Shown here piece by piece: positions 1 through 52,600 of a stretch of DNA of 64,000 nt. Positions within the stretch are counted from its first letter, which is position 1, and each line of letters opens with the position of its first letter. The translations under genes and the position numbers were made by a program. Under the pieces are notes generated by a model that was not told the origin of the DNA, searched no databases, and worked only from the letters and a program-made list of their open reading frames with translations. The stretch is from positions 22,956,001 to 23,020,000 of the forward strand of contig NC_092597.1 of assembly GCF_047663525.1 (NCBI RefSeq), in the 5' to 3' direction. This DNA comes from Anas platyrhynchos. Lineage: Eukaryota; Chordata; Aves; Anseriformes; Anatidae.

Positions 1-2329
1 AAAAAACAATTTTGTTACTGGGGGAAATAACAAACTACATGCAAATTCACAACATAGAACTAAAATTCTTCCTAGTTCAGTCCAAATATTTCTCTGCAGA
101 GGAGGCTGGTGTTTCAAAGGAGTCCTTGCGTTTCCCCACACAGTTGTGTAAAGAGAAAAACAACCTCATCTACAACTCAATTTCTTCATTAGAAAAAAAA
201 ATCTGATTTTAGCATAGAAAAACTTGATACTTCTGAGTTACTCTAAATAGTAGTCATTCAATTTTACTACAGTGTCTTAATCCTGTGGCAAAAAAAAAAA
301 AAAAAGGAAAATCATACATAATTAAACATTCTCAAGTCACTATATAAATCATGTTTTATTCTACAATAACTTCTGGTTGAATCAACTCATTGGAGTGTAA
401 AACCTGTTAACATTTTGAAGCAGTTATTAATTTAAGTGAGGTATTCATATGCCTGCCTTGTATAGGAAAACAACTACAGCTTCAAAAAGCTTCTTCACTT
501 GAGGCAAAAGAAACAAAACTGAGAAGCACAATGCCAGTTAGAGCAGTCAGCGCCAGGACTGCCGGAGGAACTGAGCTTTCACTCTGCCAAGTACCAAGCC
601 GCTAACCACCGCCCTAGCACCGAGGTGCTCAGAACTAGTTCAGTTCACAGCTCTGTGGGAAATTTTGTTTACCACTGAAGCAAACTTCAGAATAACTGTA
701 GTCTTCTCTTGTAGATCTGTCCCATTTTTTGATGGATCGGAGCACTGTATGGTGCGGGCACTTACAGTAGCAGTTGCAAGAGTTTTGCAGCTGTGTCAGA
801 AAGCAGAAGAAATCTGCCAGTGCTTCTTGATGCATAACTTCTCCGAGTACAGGCCTTAAAAGAGTTTTCATCTCATTTCTCTGGGATTCAGACAATGAGA
901 AATTAATCTTCCAAAGAAGCACAAACTTTACCAAACTTGTCTACAGCATCTCAGCATCAGAGGCAAGGTTTTAAGATGACTGTATCCACACAAGTCAAAT
1001 ACATGTAATTCCTCCGGAGTCCTATTAGCATACAAATGTCCTAGTTTTAAGCACCGCACATAAGGAATACCCAGCCAACTCTGTTGATCCAGATACTGGA
1101 ATCAATATTCCATTGTTTCCTTTTGAGATCTACAAATAAATGACCAGAATCTTTTAAAATTCTCCTTCTCAGGAAGAGAACTGGCATGGAGGGATCACTG
1201 ATCGTGACTGAAGAAAAGGGATTTTCATTACTGTAGAGCAATTCTGCTTATGCCAGGTGAGATCACCGATGGACAGGAGCGAGGGTGCTCAGCTCTTACC
1301 GAAGGTAAGGCTCACTGCTGCCCTGTGAGCACATCCCAGGCTGTAAATGTGGTGTGTCAGGCCAAGCTGGGCTGTTTCAGCCATTCAAGGTGCACCCACC
1401 ACACCTGGCCCTGATGTTTGGAAGCAAGCTGATTTTAAAGCAAGGCAGCACTCAGCTTATATCCCCCACTCAGCTTATATCCCAAGGTGGAAGCTTTTTT
1501 TTCAGCGACAAAGTGGCTTTAGTTCTCTGGAATTTTAACCTCCTGTTTCTGTTGGTGTATTTCTCCCTGAAACAACCTGTATACAAGACGTGCTGTTCCC
1601 TCCATGGAGTAGGATTGTAGCCTTGTTCTTTGTTAGTTCAGGACTTCTATGTTTAAAACTGTTAAAAAAAATCAGCGGGTTCATAACATACAATGCCAAT
1701 ATACAACCTTGTCTTTATTATTATTATTACTATTCTTTTATAAAGCATAATGTCTCAGCCGTATCTCACTTCTGTGTGCCAATATATGATAGAGAGCTCC
1801 TGGAAAGTAACATTTTTGTTTTACCTTTAGGCTGCCTAAACTAATGCAATTACAAAAACCCCCAAACAGTGATGTGAGTCAGAACTTCACAGAAATGCAC
1901 ACAGAGAAAACCACGATCCCATTAAGCATGAAATGCCTGTGACCAAACCTGATCATTCCTAACAGCTACACAAAATAAAAGTCCAGAGAAGCGAGAGTAA
2001 CACCTTTGGCCTTGTGTTTTCGTACTCGTTCTGCTCTTTATAACTCACTGTTCTCTGAGTGTAAGTTTCCTTTAAAATTTTTACTGCAGGCACTTGGTTT
2101 AGTAAAAAAAATAAATAAATGAGTAGCTGTGAGTAGCCCAAGGTGAGGTTTTGTTGTAGTTATCAATGCAGCAGTTCCCCTGTCTGGGTGCATTACGGAG
2201 GCAGATAAACAAACCAGCTGCACAAAACACGCCTTAGCACCGTGGTTTGCTCTGCGGGGAAGATGCTGGGGCTCGTTGCACAGAGCTGCTTCTCTTGGTT
2301 GCGGTGAGAGCTCTCTGAAGCTCTCAAAA
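1..2329. other. 5' flank of MAP2K1, no confirmed gene
   Basis: AT-rich flank with short homopolymers and no gene I can name. It holds a poly-A run at about 290-305 and a 17-bp direct repeat with an 18-bp period (1449-1465 and 1467-1483). A possible minus-strand polyadenylation signal (AATAAA read on the minus strand) lies at 355-360. The only exon-like content is the minus-strand candidate listed separately at 928-1095. In human the next gene upstream of MAP2K1 is TIPIN, but nothing here resembles TIPIN protein as I know it. Confidence 0.6.
928..1095 (-). other. possible minus-strand terminal coding exon, unassigned
   Basis: On the minus strand an open frame of 55 codons begins right after an acceptor-like GATTCCAG at 1096-1103 and ends in TAA at 928-930. 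Its residues include LGIPYVRCLKLGHLYANRT and EELHVFDLCGYSHLK, which look protein-like rather than low-complexity. A minus-strand AATAAA at 355-360 could end a 3' UTR of about 600 nt. A second open frame on the same strand (down to 635) overlaps its end in another phase. I do not recognise the product. It could be the last exon of a neighbouring gene running off the left edge, a decayed copy, or chance. The pyrimidine tract before the acceptor is poor. Confidence 0.22.
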
Positions 2330-38640
<36,311 letters not shown>

Positions 38641-39445
38641 ATATGGAAGAGCAAATACTGCACTGTACGTCTGTTAACAGCGCTACTTTGGTCCTATTTC
38701 CTAAGCTTGTACCTGTTCAAACATGTATTTCACCTCTTAAGGAAGAATGTCTTTATAGCATGTGCCAAATGGTTTTAAATTTTGTCATAAACTAATTGGT
38801 ATTGTATTGGATTACATTTGTTTGCTGACCAAAATGTAAGATGTTTAAGTTACAGTGCTTGCTGATTTTAAGTGATTATGGATATTCTTTCTTAATGAAA
38901 TATCACTGGGGGTATTTACCCCTAGCTTGTTTGAACTTTATCAAGATTCTTTGTAAATCATTGGTACTTCAATCATGCTTACCTAATCTCCCACGCAAAA
39001 AGGGTTAGGGATGCTCCAAAACTGTATCTGTCGAGCATGCTTTTGCTGCTGCCAAACTGTATCTTGAAAGTTAGGCCTAATGGTTCCAATTTTGCTGTTG
39101 TTTAGAGATCTCTCTTTCCAGGTAAAGAAGGCAAGAGCTCTGTATCTCTTGGAATGTACAGGGCAATATTCTAATTGTAGACTTGTTCATATTTCTATAT
39201 TTATTTTTAAAATGTATCATCATACTTGGATTTAGTGATGTATGTCTTTCTAATTGATTTTTAAAAGTTAGCTCTTGGAAGTGTCCTACAGAATCATGAC
39301 AAAGATCCAGGCAGTTTGCTTTCTTTTAACCTAAAGATTCATGACAGCTGTGTTTGGTGTCTAAAGTGTATGAAGATCCTCTATTGTTTTATTCTTTCAG
39401 ATGTTTAGCAATGAATTCTCTTAATAAATATATTATCAAATAAGT
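38641..39445 (+). terminator. MAP2K1: MAP2K1 3' UTR and polyadenylation signal
   Basis: AT-rich region following the TGA at 38638-38640. The first canonical AATAAA after the stop is at 39423-39428, which puts the likely cleavage site near 39440-39450 and gives a 3' UTR of about 0.8 kb. A longer alternative 3' UTR cannot be excluded. Confidence 0.7.
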
Positions 39446-41175
39446 TCTTGAAGTTTTTATTTGAATTCAAGAAGAAAAACTTAACCAAGACCTTAATCCT
39501 AAATTGTGACTGTTATATGTTGTGCCTCTTTTTTTCACAACTGTGTAGTATCCTTGGTCTGAGAAGTATAAAGTTGTGTATATAAAATGAGAATTTCTAA
39601 CATAGCTGTGAAGTTAGAGGGCTAGAGCCAGCTGTCACTTGAGCCTGTTACTTTCCTGCATACTGGATTTGTGTGGCATGTCTGGGGGAAGTCTGACTGC
39701 AGAAGTTTTGTCTCTGTAGTGCTCACGAGCTTTGCACAGCATTCAGTGCTTGGTTCATTCCTGCAGCCCCCTGGATGGGGACTGGCAGGCATTTTCCTAG
39801 GACAAACCGGCACTGTGGTACAGGAGCTCAGCAACACATGAGTTTTTCTTCCGAAGTTCAGCTTCTAAACTCAGCAAGCTATTCGCCATTGCTGTAAAAT
39901 GTCCTCAGCACTAAGTCATGTTCTCTTTACAGCCACTCTAAGCAATGCTATGCAAAGCTTAGCTCCATGAAAGGACATATCAGACAAGAAGAGGACATAC
40001 CAGACAAGGAGAATTCGGAAGTTCCTTTCCACATGGAATCCAAATCATTCTAGATATGAACTTCCATGAATAGTTCTCAATCTGTCAACAGCTGGAGATC
40101 ACTCAATGACAGTTCCAGGGCTTCCTTCAACTTGAATGTGAGTGGTGGTAGTATTGACAGGGTTGTGCAGTTCAGTTTAAGAATATATAAAAATTAAAAA
40201 AGATAGTACTTTATCATTTGTTAAATGAAATATGCAGCCTGTGAATAGCAAGTATTTAGAGAAGAAAGCTGATTTTACTTGTTTGCTCCACATATGCCAG
40301 TAATGTGAGTGCTGTAAGCACAGGCAGATGTAGTAGGACAGTACAACAGCAGTAGTACTTTATTGCAACATGCAAACTTGGTTGTCTATTTTAATCCAAT
40401 ATCCAATCCACAAGGCATTGGCTCACAAAAGGTAGAGGGAAGAAAGGAGATAAAAGTATAGCCCTGAACCCTACTCTGTAACATGTTGAAGACTAAAACA
40501 TTTTTTTCAAAGGTCAAAATGAACTTTTGGTAATAAAACCCTCTAACAACCCTTCCAGAACTGGCTTTGGAGAAGCAAAGCCTGAGGCAGGTGCACCTAT
40601 TTTAGGATGGAGACACAGAACCAAGTGCAGTGCCCAATGCAGGTCAAACACGAATGCAAAGGAGGGAGAGGATGTCTACTGAGCCCCTTACAAAGCAGCT
40701 CTTTGCATGATACTTCCAAAGAATTGTCACTCCAAGCCACAACGTCTGCTCAGACTTTTTTTCTCCCTGTACACCTTGGGACGGCTTTGCTAAGTGTTTG
40801 CGCTGGTGTTCTAAGCTCTCATTAGGACATCCAGGCTTCTCAAACAATTAGTCTTGAGTACAGGATGAAGCTACATTTACATTCTAAGGATCAGTTCCTA
40901 TAGCTACAAATCAAATAAGAGCCAAATAATTGCTCTTCAAACAGTGGCAGGAAGTTATTGGCAGCTGAATCAAGTGTTCTGACCACACCCAGGATCCTTG
41001 ACACTTTTCCAAGTACTTTTCCCACTCTTAAAAGCAAACTTGAGAGGATTATTTTTCTGAGCTACTAATACCAAATACCAGAGACAGCAGTAGCACCTTT
41101 TGCTACTAGCCATGTAATGAACAGGCCTGGATTGTTGTAACTGACTAGTTTCTCAATAAGACAGTTTGACAAAGT
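39446..41175. other. intergenic region between convergent MAP2K1 and SNAPC5
   Basis: No gene seen. It contains a roughly 20-bp imperfect tandem repeat (39972-40012, unit AGGACATATCAGACAAGAAG and a diverged copy). It also holds minus-strand AATAAA candidates that could terminate SNAPC5. Confidence 0.6.
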
Positions 41176-41195
41176 ATCTGAATTAGAACATTACT

Positions 41196-41201
41196 TTTAT
41201 T
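41196..41201 (-). terminator. SNAPC5: candidate SNAPC5 polyadenylation signal
   Basis: AATAAA read on the minus strand, about 1.08 kb downstream of the SNAPC5 stop. Alternatives are an ATTAAA at 41874-41879 and another AATAAA at 40359-40364. The sequence alone does not decide between them. Confidence 0.4.
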
Positions 41202-42277
41202 TGTTTTTAATCAGTTTAACAGAGTTTGAGTTTGTGTGCGTCAAAATGAGTCTTCAAGAATTGATAAAATAACTGTACCACATGATGTCTGCATTCCACA
41301 AGGAGAAAGAACATACTGTTACTGGTAGGAGCAGCACTAGCTTGTTACTGTACAAAAGAAATTGTGGAGGAGACTTCACATCCCTTTCTGTAAGCTCCTC
41401 CTATTCTTTGAAGATAACTTGAAAACGGAAAGTGGCCTTACACTGATCTATGAAGTTACCATGAGGGAAAAAGAAAATAAAACTAATTTTAAAGTATCAG
41501 TTTTTTACTACAAGTAACGTGGACTAATTATTACCATACAGTTTGTGTCACAATAGAAGGCCAATTAGCTGCTACGCTGAAAGAGCAAGAAGTAGAAAAT
41601 ACTTCACTGTTTCAGTCAGACTGACAGTACTTAAGAACAGCACCAGTAGGGACAAAGAGAGGTTCCCTTGCTACTGCACTTAAAATGAGGTCAACAGTGC
41701 AATATCTGTTTCTCCCAGTGTAAGAACACCTACATCTATCAGTCACATTTATAGGAAGTGTACATCTGGTGGTCTGTGTAACTGAGAAAATAGCAGCTGA
41801 ATACCTGGAGACAATCCTGGACACATCTGTGCTCACTGCATATCTTAAAATTCCCAGTTAAAGCAGATGAGGTTTTAATATAATCGTTGGTTTAGCAACC
41901 AGCATCCGTGGCCTGGTTTTATATTTCAGCAACTGGAAATAAGAACAGACAAATTATTGCTTTTACTGTGTTAAATTAGTCTGACTGGATTAATGACTTT
42001 TCCCATCCACGTATAAAGATGTAATATAAGCTACACATTAGGTTTTAAACACAAAATGGATTATGCTACATATCTGTGCAGCAAATCTTCATTCTTTTAA
42101 CATCTAATTCAAAATCTGCCAAGCTTCTGATATTCATCTTCAAGGGTAAGGCTCCCCAGACTCCCCGAGTCTTCCATCATGGATCATAACCATACATGAA
42201 AATCTGCTGGCAAATTTTATATGAACAAAGAAGAAATTCCTGAGTCTGTATTAAAAAACATCTTTGATTTTTTTCTC

Positions 42278-43408
42278 TCAAGAATCTGATTCCTCCTCCT
42301 CCTCTTCTTCCTCTTCGTGATCTTGAAGACTTAGCTGTAATTCAGTTTGATTGATAGCAGCCTCGTTGTCCATCTGCCCGAGAGTCTGTTACAATAAAAG
42401 AGTTTAATTTACCAGTTATCAAAACAAGAAGCAATACTAAATGCTTCTCACACCACTATTAAAAGAAAATGGTCACGGTGTCTGTTAGAGATCTTGGTAC
42501 TTAGAACTGTTGGCTGTAAGAGCCCATTGAAGCAAAGCGCATCGGTTCTCCACAGAAGAGTTTCAACCCATTAAACCCACACTTCAGGTAAAAGTTCAGA
42601 TGATACCTGTACCTGGTACCTCCATCCCCTACGATCAGATGGCTAAAACAGTGTCACAGTTAAGAGTAGCCACAACGCTCAATAAGCCTGGTGTACTTGC
42701 ATACTGTGAAGTGAAGGTATGCCCAACCCTTCTGCCAACAACCTGCTGCTTTCAGGGGTGGGAAAACCCCTTTGGGTTTATCTTGAAAGGTAACAAACGG
42801 GGCGGATTTTACAGCTGGGCTGTTCCAACCAAGAGCACGCATGAAGCAGCTCAGCTGCCCGTGCACACAACCGAGCAGGGTGCCCGCTCAGGGGGCCCAG
42901 CTTGCTGCTCCCACCGCAGGGCCGAGCGCTGCCCTCACCTCCTGGCTCTCCGCAGCAGCTGCCGCCGGAACGGCCGCATCCTCCTCCCGGGACCTGATCA
43001 TGGACTGCAGCGCCAGCTCCTCCACCTGCGGGCAGGGGACAGACAAACCCTTATTGCTGCGACTCTGCCACACCGAAACGCGGTCTGCCTGAGGCACCGC
43101 CAGCAGCCACGGCCGCGAAGCCGCGCTTCTGCCCTCACTGCACGAGGGACTGACGCGCCCTGAGGCAGCCCCGGGGCCACGAGCAATCCCCTCCCGTTCC
43201 GAGGAGGACGAGGAGGAGGAGGAGGCCCCAGCACCGGGCCCGCTGCCACCCACCCGCCCAGCGCCGCGTTCCGGTCGCCCCGCTCCGCCTCGCTCCTCGC
43301 CGCCCGCCGCCCGCCGACCTTGAGGCGGGTGAGCTGGTCGTGCAGCGCCGCCTTCACCCTCAGCAGCGTCTCCTCCTCCTTGCGCAGCTCCTGCAGGCGG
43401 CTCAGCAT
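42278..43408 (-). CDS. SNAPC5: SNAPC5 (SNAP19), small subunit of the snRNA-activating protein complex; 3 exons
   Basis: Nuclear subunit of SNAPc, the factor that binds the proximal sequence element of snRNA promoters transcribed by RNA polymerases II and III. Coding exons on the minus strand are 43319-43408, 42939-43025 and 42278-42385, which join in frame with both junctions at codon boundaries. The 94-residue product compares with 98 in human. It starts MLSRLQELRKEEETLLRVKA, a coiled-coil-type N-terminal segment that is near-identical to the human one as I recall it. Exon 2 continues VEELALQSMI and then becomes alanine-rich. Exon 3 begins TLGQMDNEAAINQTEL and ends in nine glutamates followed by SDS, the acidic tail typical of the family. 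The middle part (about residues 41-59) is GC-driven and less conserved. Confidence 0.95.
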
Positions 43409-43620
43409 CCTGCCCGCCCGCACCGCCCAGCACCGCCGCCCCGATCCCCTCCCGGCTCCTCCCGGCCCGGCCCCGGCAGCGCCCCCGTGAGCGCGGGCGG
43501 AGCCGCCTCAGCCGAGGCCTGGCGTGACGTCACGGCCCGCCGCCATTTGCAGCCAGGCTGCCCCCGCCCGGCCGCGGCCCCAAGCGCAGGCAGAGCCGCC
43601 GCAGCGGCCCTCGTTAATTA
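42880..43620 (-). promoter_or_regulatory. SNAPC5: SNAPC5 CpG-island promoter with CRE and YY1-type sites
   Basis: CpG-dense block covering exons 1 and 2 and the sequence upstream. A full palindromic cAMP response element, TGACGTCA, lies at 43525-43532. It is followed at 43539-43546 by GCCGCCAT, the reverse form of the YY1 core ATGGCGGC. Both lie 115-140 bp upstream of the start codon on the minus strand, a usual promoter position. No TATA box was seen. Confidence 0.7.
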
Positions 43621-43638
43621 AACGTGTTAATTAAACGT
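43613..43638. repeat. two tandem copies of a 13-bp AT-rich unit
   Basis: GTTAATTAAACGT is repeated exactly twice at the edge of the SNAPC5 CpG island. The unit contains the palindrome TTAATTAA. Confidence 0.85.
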
Positions 43639-44190
43639 GCGTTTTAACTCGTCACGCACGGGAAGGGGAAAAAAATAATGTATATTCGGTGCGGTTGTGG
43701 TGGCAGAAATGGGCTCGTTACAGTTTTACTGAAGGTTGAAGGGAGCCCCCCCCCAGCTCCAGCCCCCTGCTGCTGACAGGAATTTGCCCCCCGCCGCTGC
43801 TGTCTCTTCCAAAAACTGCTCCAAGTGGGCTGTCAGGTAAGCATTTCCTATCCCTGAATTAAGATACTTAAAAAGATACTTAAAAAAAGATACTTAAAAA
43901 AAATGCAAATCCTTGCTTTTAAGTAACACTCCCCTCAAACCCATAAAGCACACGTTTTAAGACATAAAAAGAACAGCCTAAGACTTTTAAGTTAAACCTT
44001 TGTTGCAGAAGCCCCTTTCCCAGGCTACTGCCTTCAACTTGGACAATAAGACAATTCTTTCACACATCCCCTCTTCATGTGCTTCTAAAGCCACCTGAAC
44101 CTGATATTTTTCTTCCTGACTGTTGAACTACATTCTGTCCCCACCACAATAAACTGTCAGAAAAACATGGAAGCATTTCACTGTTCCAAT
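43639..44190. other. intergenic spacer between SNAPC5 promoter and RPL4 3' end
   Basis: No gene seen. It contains a C-run near 43747-43754 and three tandem AGATACTTAAAA-type units of growing A-tract length at 43861-43903. Confidence 0.6.
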
Positions 44191-44194
44191 AGAA

Positions 44195-44200
44195 TTTATT
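44195..44200 (-). terminator. RPL4: RPL4 polyadenylation signal
   Basis: AATAAA on the minus strand, 58 nt after the RPL4 stop codon. The very short 3' UTR is usual for ribosomal protein mRNAs. Confidence 0.85.
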
Positions 44201-44257
44201 AGATGGAAATCCACAGTACAGCTCTCTGAACTTAGGTGGATGAGAACTGCACAGGGT

Positions 44258-49110
<4,853 letters not shown>

Positions 49111-49614
49111 GAGGGCAGCGGCGGAGCCCCTCGTGCTGCCGCCTGTCGCCGCCGCGGCACAACCGGAAAAGGAAGGACGCGGCGCCGCTGCCTCGCTACC
49201 AGCCGTGTCCTTCCTCGCCCTGCCACCACCCCGGGCGGCACCGCCCCGACCCCGGCTGCGGCCTCAGCCCCGGTCCCGGCTCCGGTCCCCTCCTCGCACC
49301 CCTCCACCCGCCTCACGGAGCCCTCCGAGCCCCCCCGGCCACCTCCGTCGCCGCCCGTCACCTCCCAAACCGAGGGACTCTTTTGTGGCGGAGGGATTCC
49401 CGTGACGTCGTGTCTCTTCCTTCTCACAAAACTTAAATTTTAAAATATTTTTTAATTATTTTTCTTATTTTCCACAGAAAGGCGCAGGGAGAGAATAAAA
49501 CCGAATAAAATCCCTTCCTAGATGGGGAAAAAAATATTTTTTTTGGCCGTGGGGAGGGGAAGGGGAGCGGCGTGGGGCGGGGTGGGCGGGAGAGGCGCGG
49601 CTGAGGCGGGGACG

Positions 49615-52600
49615 ATGGCGGCGGGAAGCGCGAGGCGGGCGGCGGGCACCGAGCTGTACCGGGAGCTCCTCCGGTGCGGGACGGGACCGGCCGAGGGGGA
49701 CGGGGAGAAATCCCGACGGGTCCGGGCCCGAGGGGGGCTCCTGAGGGCTCTCCGGTGGTTTTGTGTACGGAGGGGGGTTTTCTGTGAGGGAGATGCCAAG
49801 TAGGTGATGCTTCGTTTTGTTTCAGGGTATATGAAGAAGGAAAGAAAAGCATCCCCGAGCAGCCGCGTCTCTTTGAGGTAAATATGTCGAAGTAAAGTCT
49901 CGAAATCACGTCTGTGTGTTGGCAAAGCGGCTGCTGGGCCCGGTTGAAGCAGGTGTGCGGGCACCGTGCAGAAAGGGAAATCAGAACCACAGAATTCACC
50001 TCAGGGATGGCGTTACGCTGGCCCCTGTTCTTCACACCTACTAAGGGTTAACTTGTTTAAAAGAACTGGTAGGAACAAGTGAGTGCGAGGGCACTGCGGA
50101 GCAGGGCTAACTCCAGAAAGTAATCTCAAGTTTATACAAGTTTAGTAGCAGTTTGTAAATAAAATCAAGTGATCATTTAAAGATACAGTAGTATGAAAAA
50201 CCGAGTAGATATGATGGATCAAGCAATGCTTTCCTGTATTCTTAGCGAAACAATGCTCAAATAAAGGTATTCTTTCATTCTCAAGAACAGACATGGGTTA
50301 TTTGATGTCTACAAACAATGTTTAGCGCTCTCAAGAGAAATTCAGAGATCAATTGACTTTAATTTTTACTTTAAATGAGTATATCTTAAAGATACTTACT
50401 GACTGCAGTTGCTATTTGACAACAGCGATCCCTCATTATCTGAGGGACAATATCTTCACTTCATATCTGAACTTTTATTCATCTGGGTAAACTTAGTTTT
50501 CTCAAAGAACCAAACTGTTAAAGATGAAGGTTTCTATGTTGGTTATTTGAAAGTTGTTGCGTTTTCACAGTTGCTTTAATATTCTGTTCTTTCTTCGTGG
50601 AAGTGAACGCCAAGAACTGCCCATGCAGTAACTGTTCTCCTGAAGTAAGAAAACCTTAGATTCATGAATGGAGTTGGAAAAATATTTAATTAATTATTTA
50701 ATTTTACAATTTGAAGTATTATAAAGGTGCTGAAATACATCAATTACATGTAGTATATTATTTTTATTTTCTTTTTCTTTCAGAATGATGTAGAGATCTG
50801 TTTGATTGGTCGTGGTTGCAAAAGTCCCATTGAAAGATTTTGGAATGGAAACAGTATGGTGTATATTTTGCAAAAAGCAGTAAGTGTATATGCCATTTGT
50901 TAAACTTTTAAATGTAATAGCAAGTTTTTAATTTATTCCCATCAAATATTTCCATATACCTTGTATTTTTAGACTCTCTTAAAGGACCACAATGAGGGAG
51001 GTGACTCAATGGAAGAATCAAAATCAGATGATGCTCTTTATGCCTCTGAGCTTTTACCAAAGGAGAGTGCTGGACCAGTCGCTCTTTCTGTTAGAAGGGC
51101 AAAGTAAGTGCTCAAAGGTCTGCCTCCATCCACTTATTTCAATGTAACTTCTTTTTTTATTTTTTCCTACCTTTTGTATCTCTTGCTAATATTCAGCACA
51201 TGAGTTATTTTTGATCCCTCAAAATTAAATTACACATCAGATTAATGATGAGCTGAGCATTTTTCAATCTGCAAAATGACCTCCCCTGGTAGAAGTATTC
51301 CTAGTAAAGTGTAACTAAAGACCAAGTATTGGAAAAGCACTTGTGGCCTGTCCCATTCTGTTAATGGGACTGCCTGAGCATAGATGCACAAAGAAAGTTT
51401 AGTAAGACTTAAATTCTTGTTTTTTTTAGGAGTTCTGTTTAAAAAATCTCATTGGGATTTAATCTTTGACTGTTATTAAAATACAAGGCGTGGTATCAAA
51501 GCATGGTGATGAGTTTGCTTAACTAATTTATCCTTTTAAAACACTTCAAATGTAAAATTCAATTACAGTTTCAGAATTGTTAGTGTAAATTAAAGTATTG
51601 TATTAACTATATTATCAGTTATGTCTTACTTTTTTTCATGACTTCATTGCTCTACCTGGAAAAAGAAGATACTGCATTCTTTATGTAAAATGATTTAATG
51701 TGTACTGATGAAGCAAGGCAGAGCAGATAAAAGTTAAGTGTTACTGATGTATTATTCAAAGTTTTATGTAAGAGAAGGATTTAGTTATACTTGCTGGCAT
51801 CTGATTCTTTCCTGTTCATATCTCTAGGCAGTTGATTTCCTTATATACAATGGCACAAAATCCAAACATGACCCATTTGAAGACAAGTGAGCGGGTTGTG
51901 CTTCCTCCCCTCTGGATAAGGTGTGATGGCTCTGATCCAGAGTGTACTCGTTGGCTTGGAGCTGAGCCTCTCAAAGCTGGAAACAAAATCACAGGGATCA
52001 ATATTTATATGGTTACATGTAACGGTAAGATTATGATGTTCCGCATAAAATTGAGTGAGGAAGGCTTAAGAATATGGGAATACAAATACAAGGATTATGC
52101 CTTTCTGTGATGTTGGCTTGGTACTGCTCCCTTGTTGTTTGTGGGTATGTGTGGGTTTTCTTTTTATTTTTGGTGAAAGAAAGGAGAAAGATGTCTGTCT
52201 GCCATGCAGTCTGGGAAATAACTTTTAAATATACTTACTGCAGCAGTATCTGTGCAGGCCTACCTTCAGTCAGGTGCAATCATCTAGCACTGACTCTTAC
52301 TAAACATTTAAATATTAACGTCAGCTTTTATTGTCAGTGGAGTAGATGCAAGAGAAATGACAGCTTTGTGAAGGACAAAATGAGTCTAAATAGAATGTCT
52401 GAACGTTAATTCTGCATGGCAGGTATGACTTGCATCATGTTGCAACTGGTTCTTTTTTTTTGATTCTTACATTTTTCCTTTTCCAGGTCCTACAGCTGAT
52501 AAAACCTGTTTTGCAAACCTAGAGGAACTCAAAATGGCACATAAAGTCAAACACCATTCATCTATTGTAGGTTTCTATGGTCTGTCATGCCTCCAGTTTA

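Noticed and set aside
42600-43163. Plus-strand open frame of 187 residues across SNAPC5
   Set aside because: It is antisense to SNAPC5 exon 2 and intron 1 in a CpG island, where stop codons are rare; no family resemblance.
49433-50035. Minus-strand 200-residue frame across ZWILCH exons 1 and 2
   Set aside because: Antisense shadow of the ZWILCH 5' end, proline-rich from CpG-island composition.
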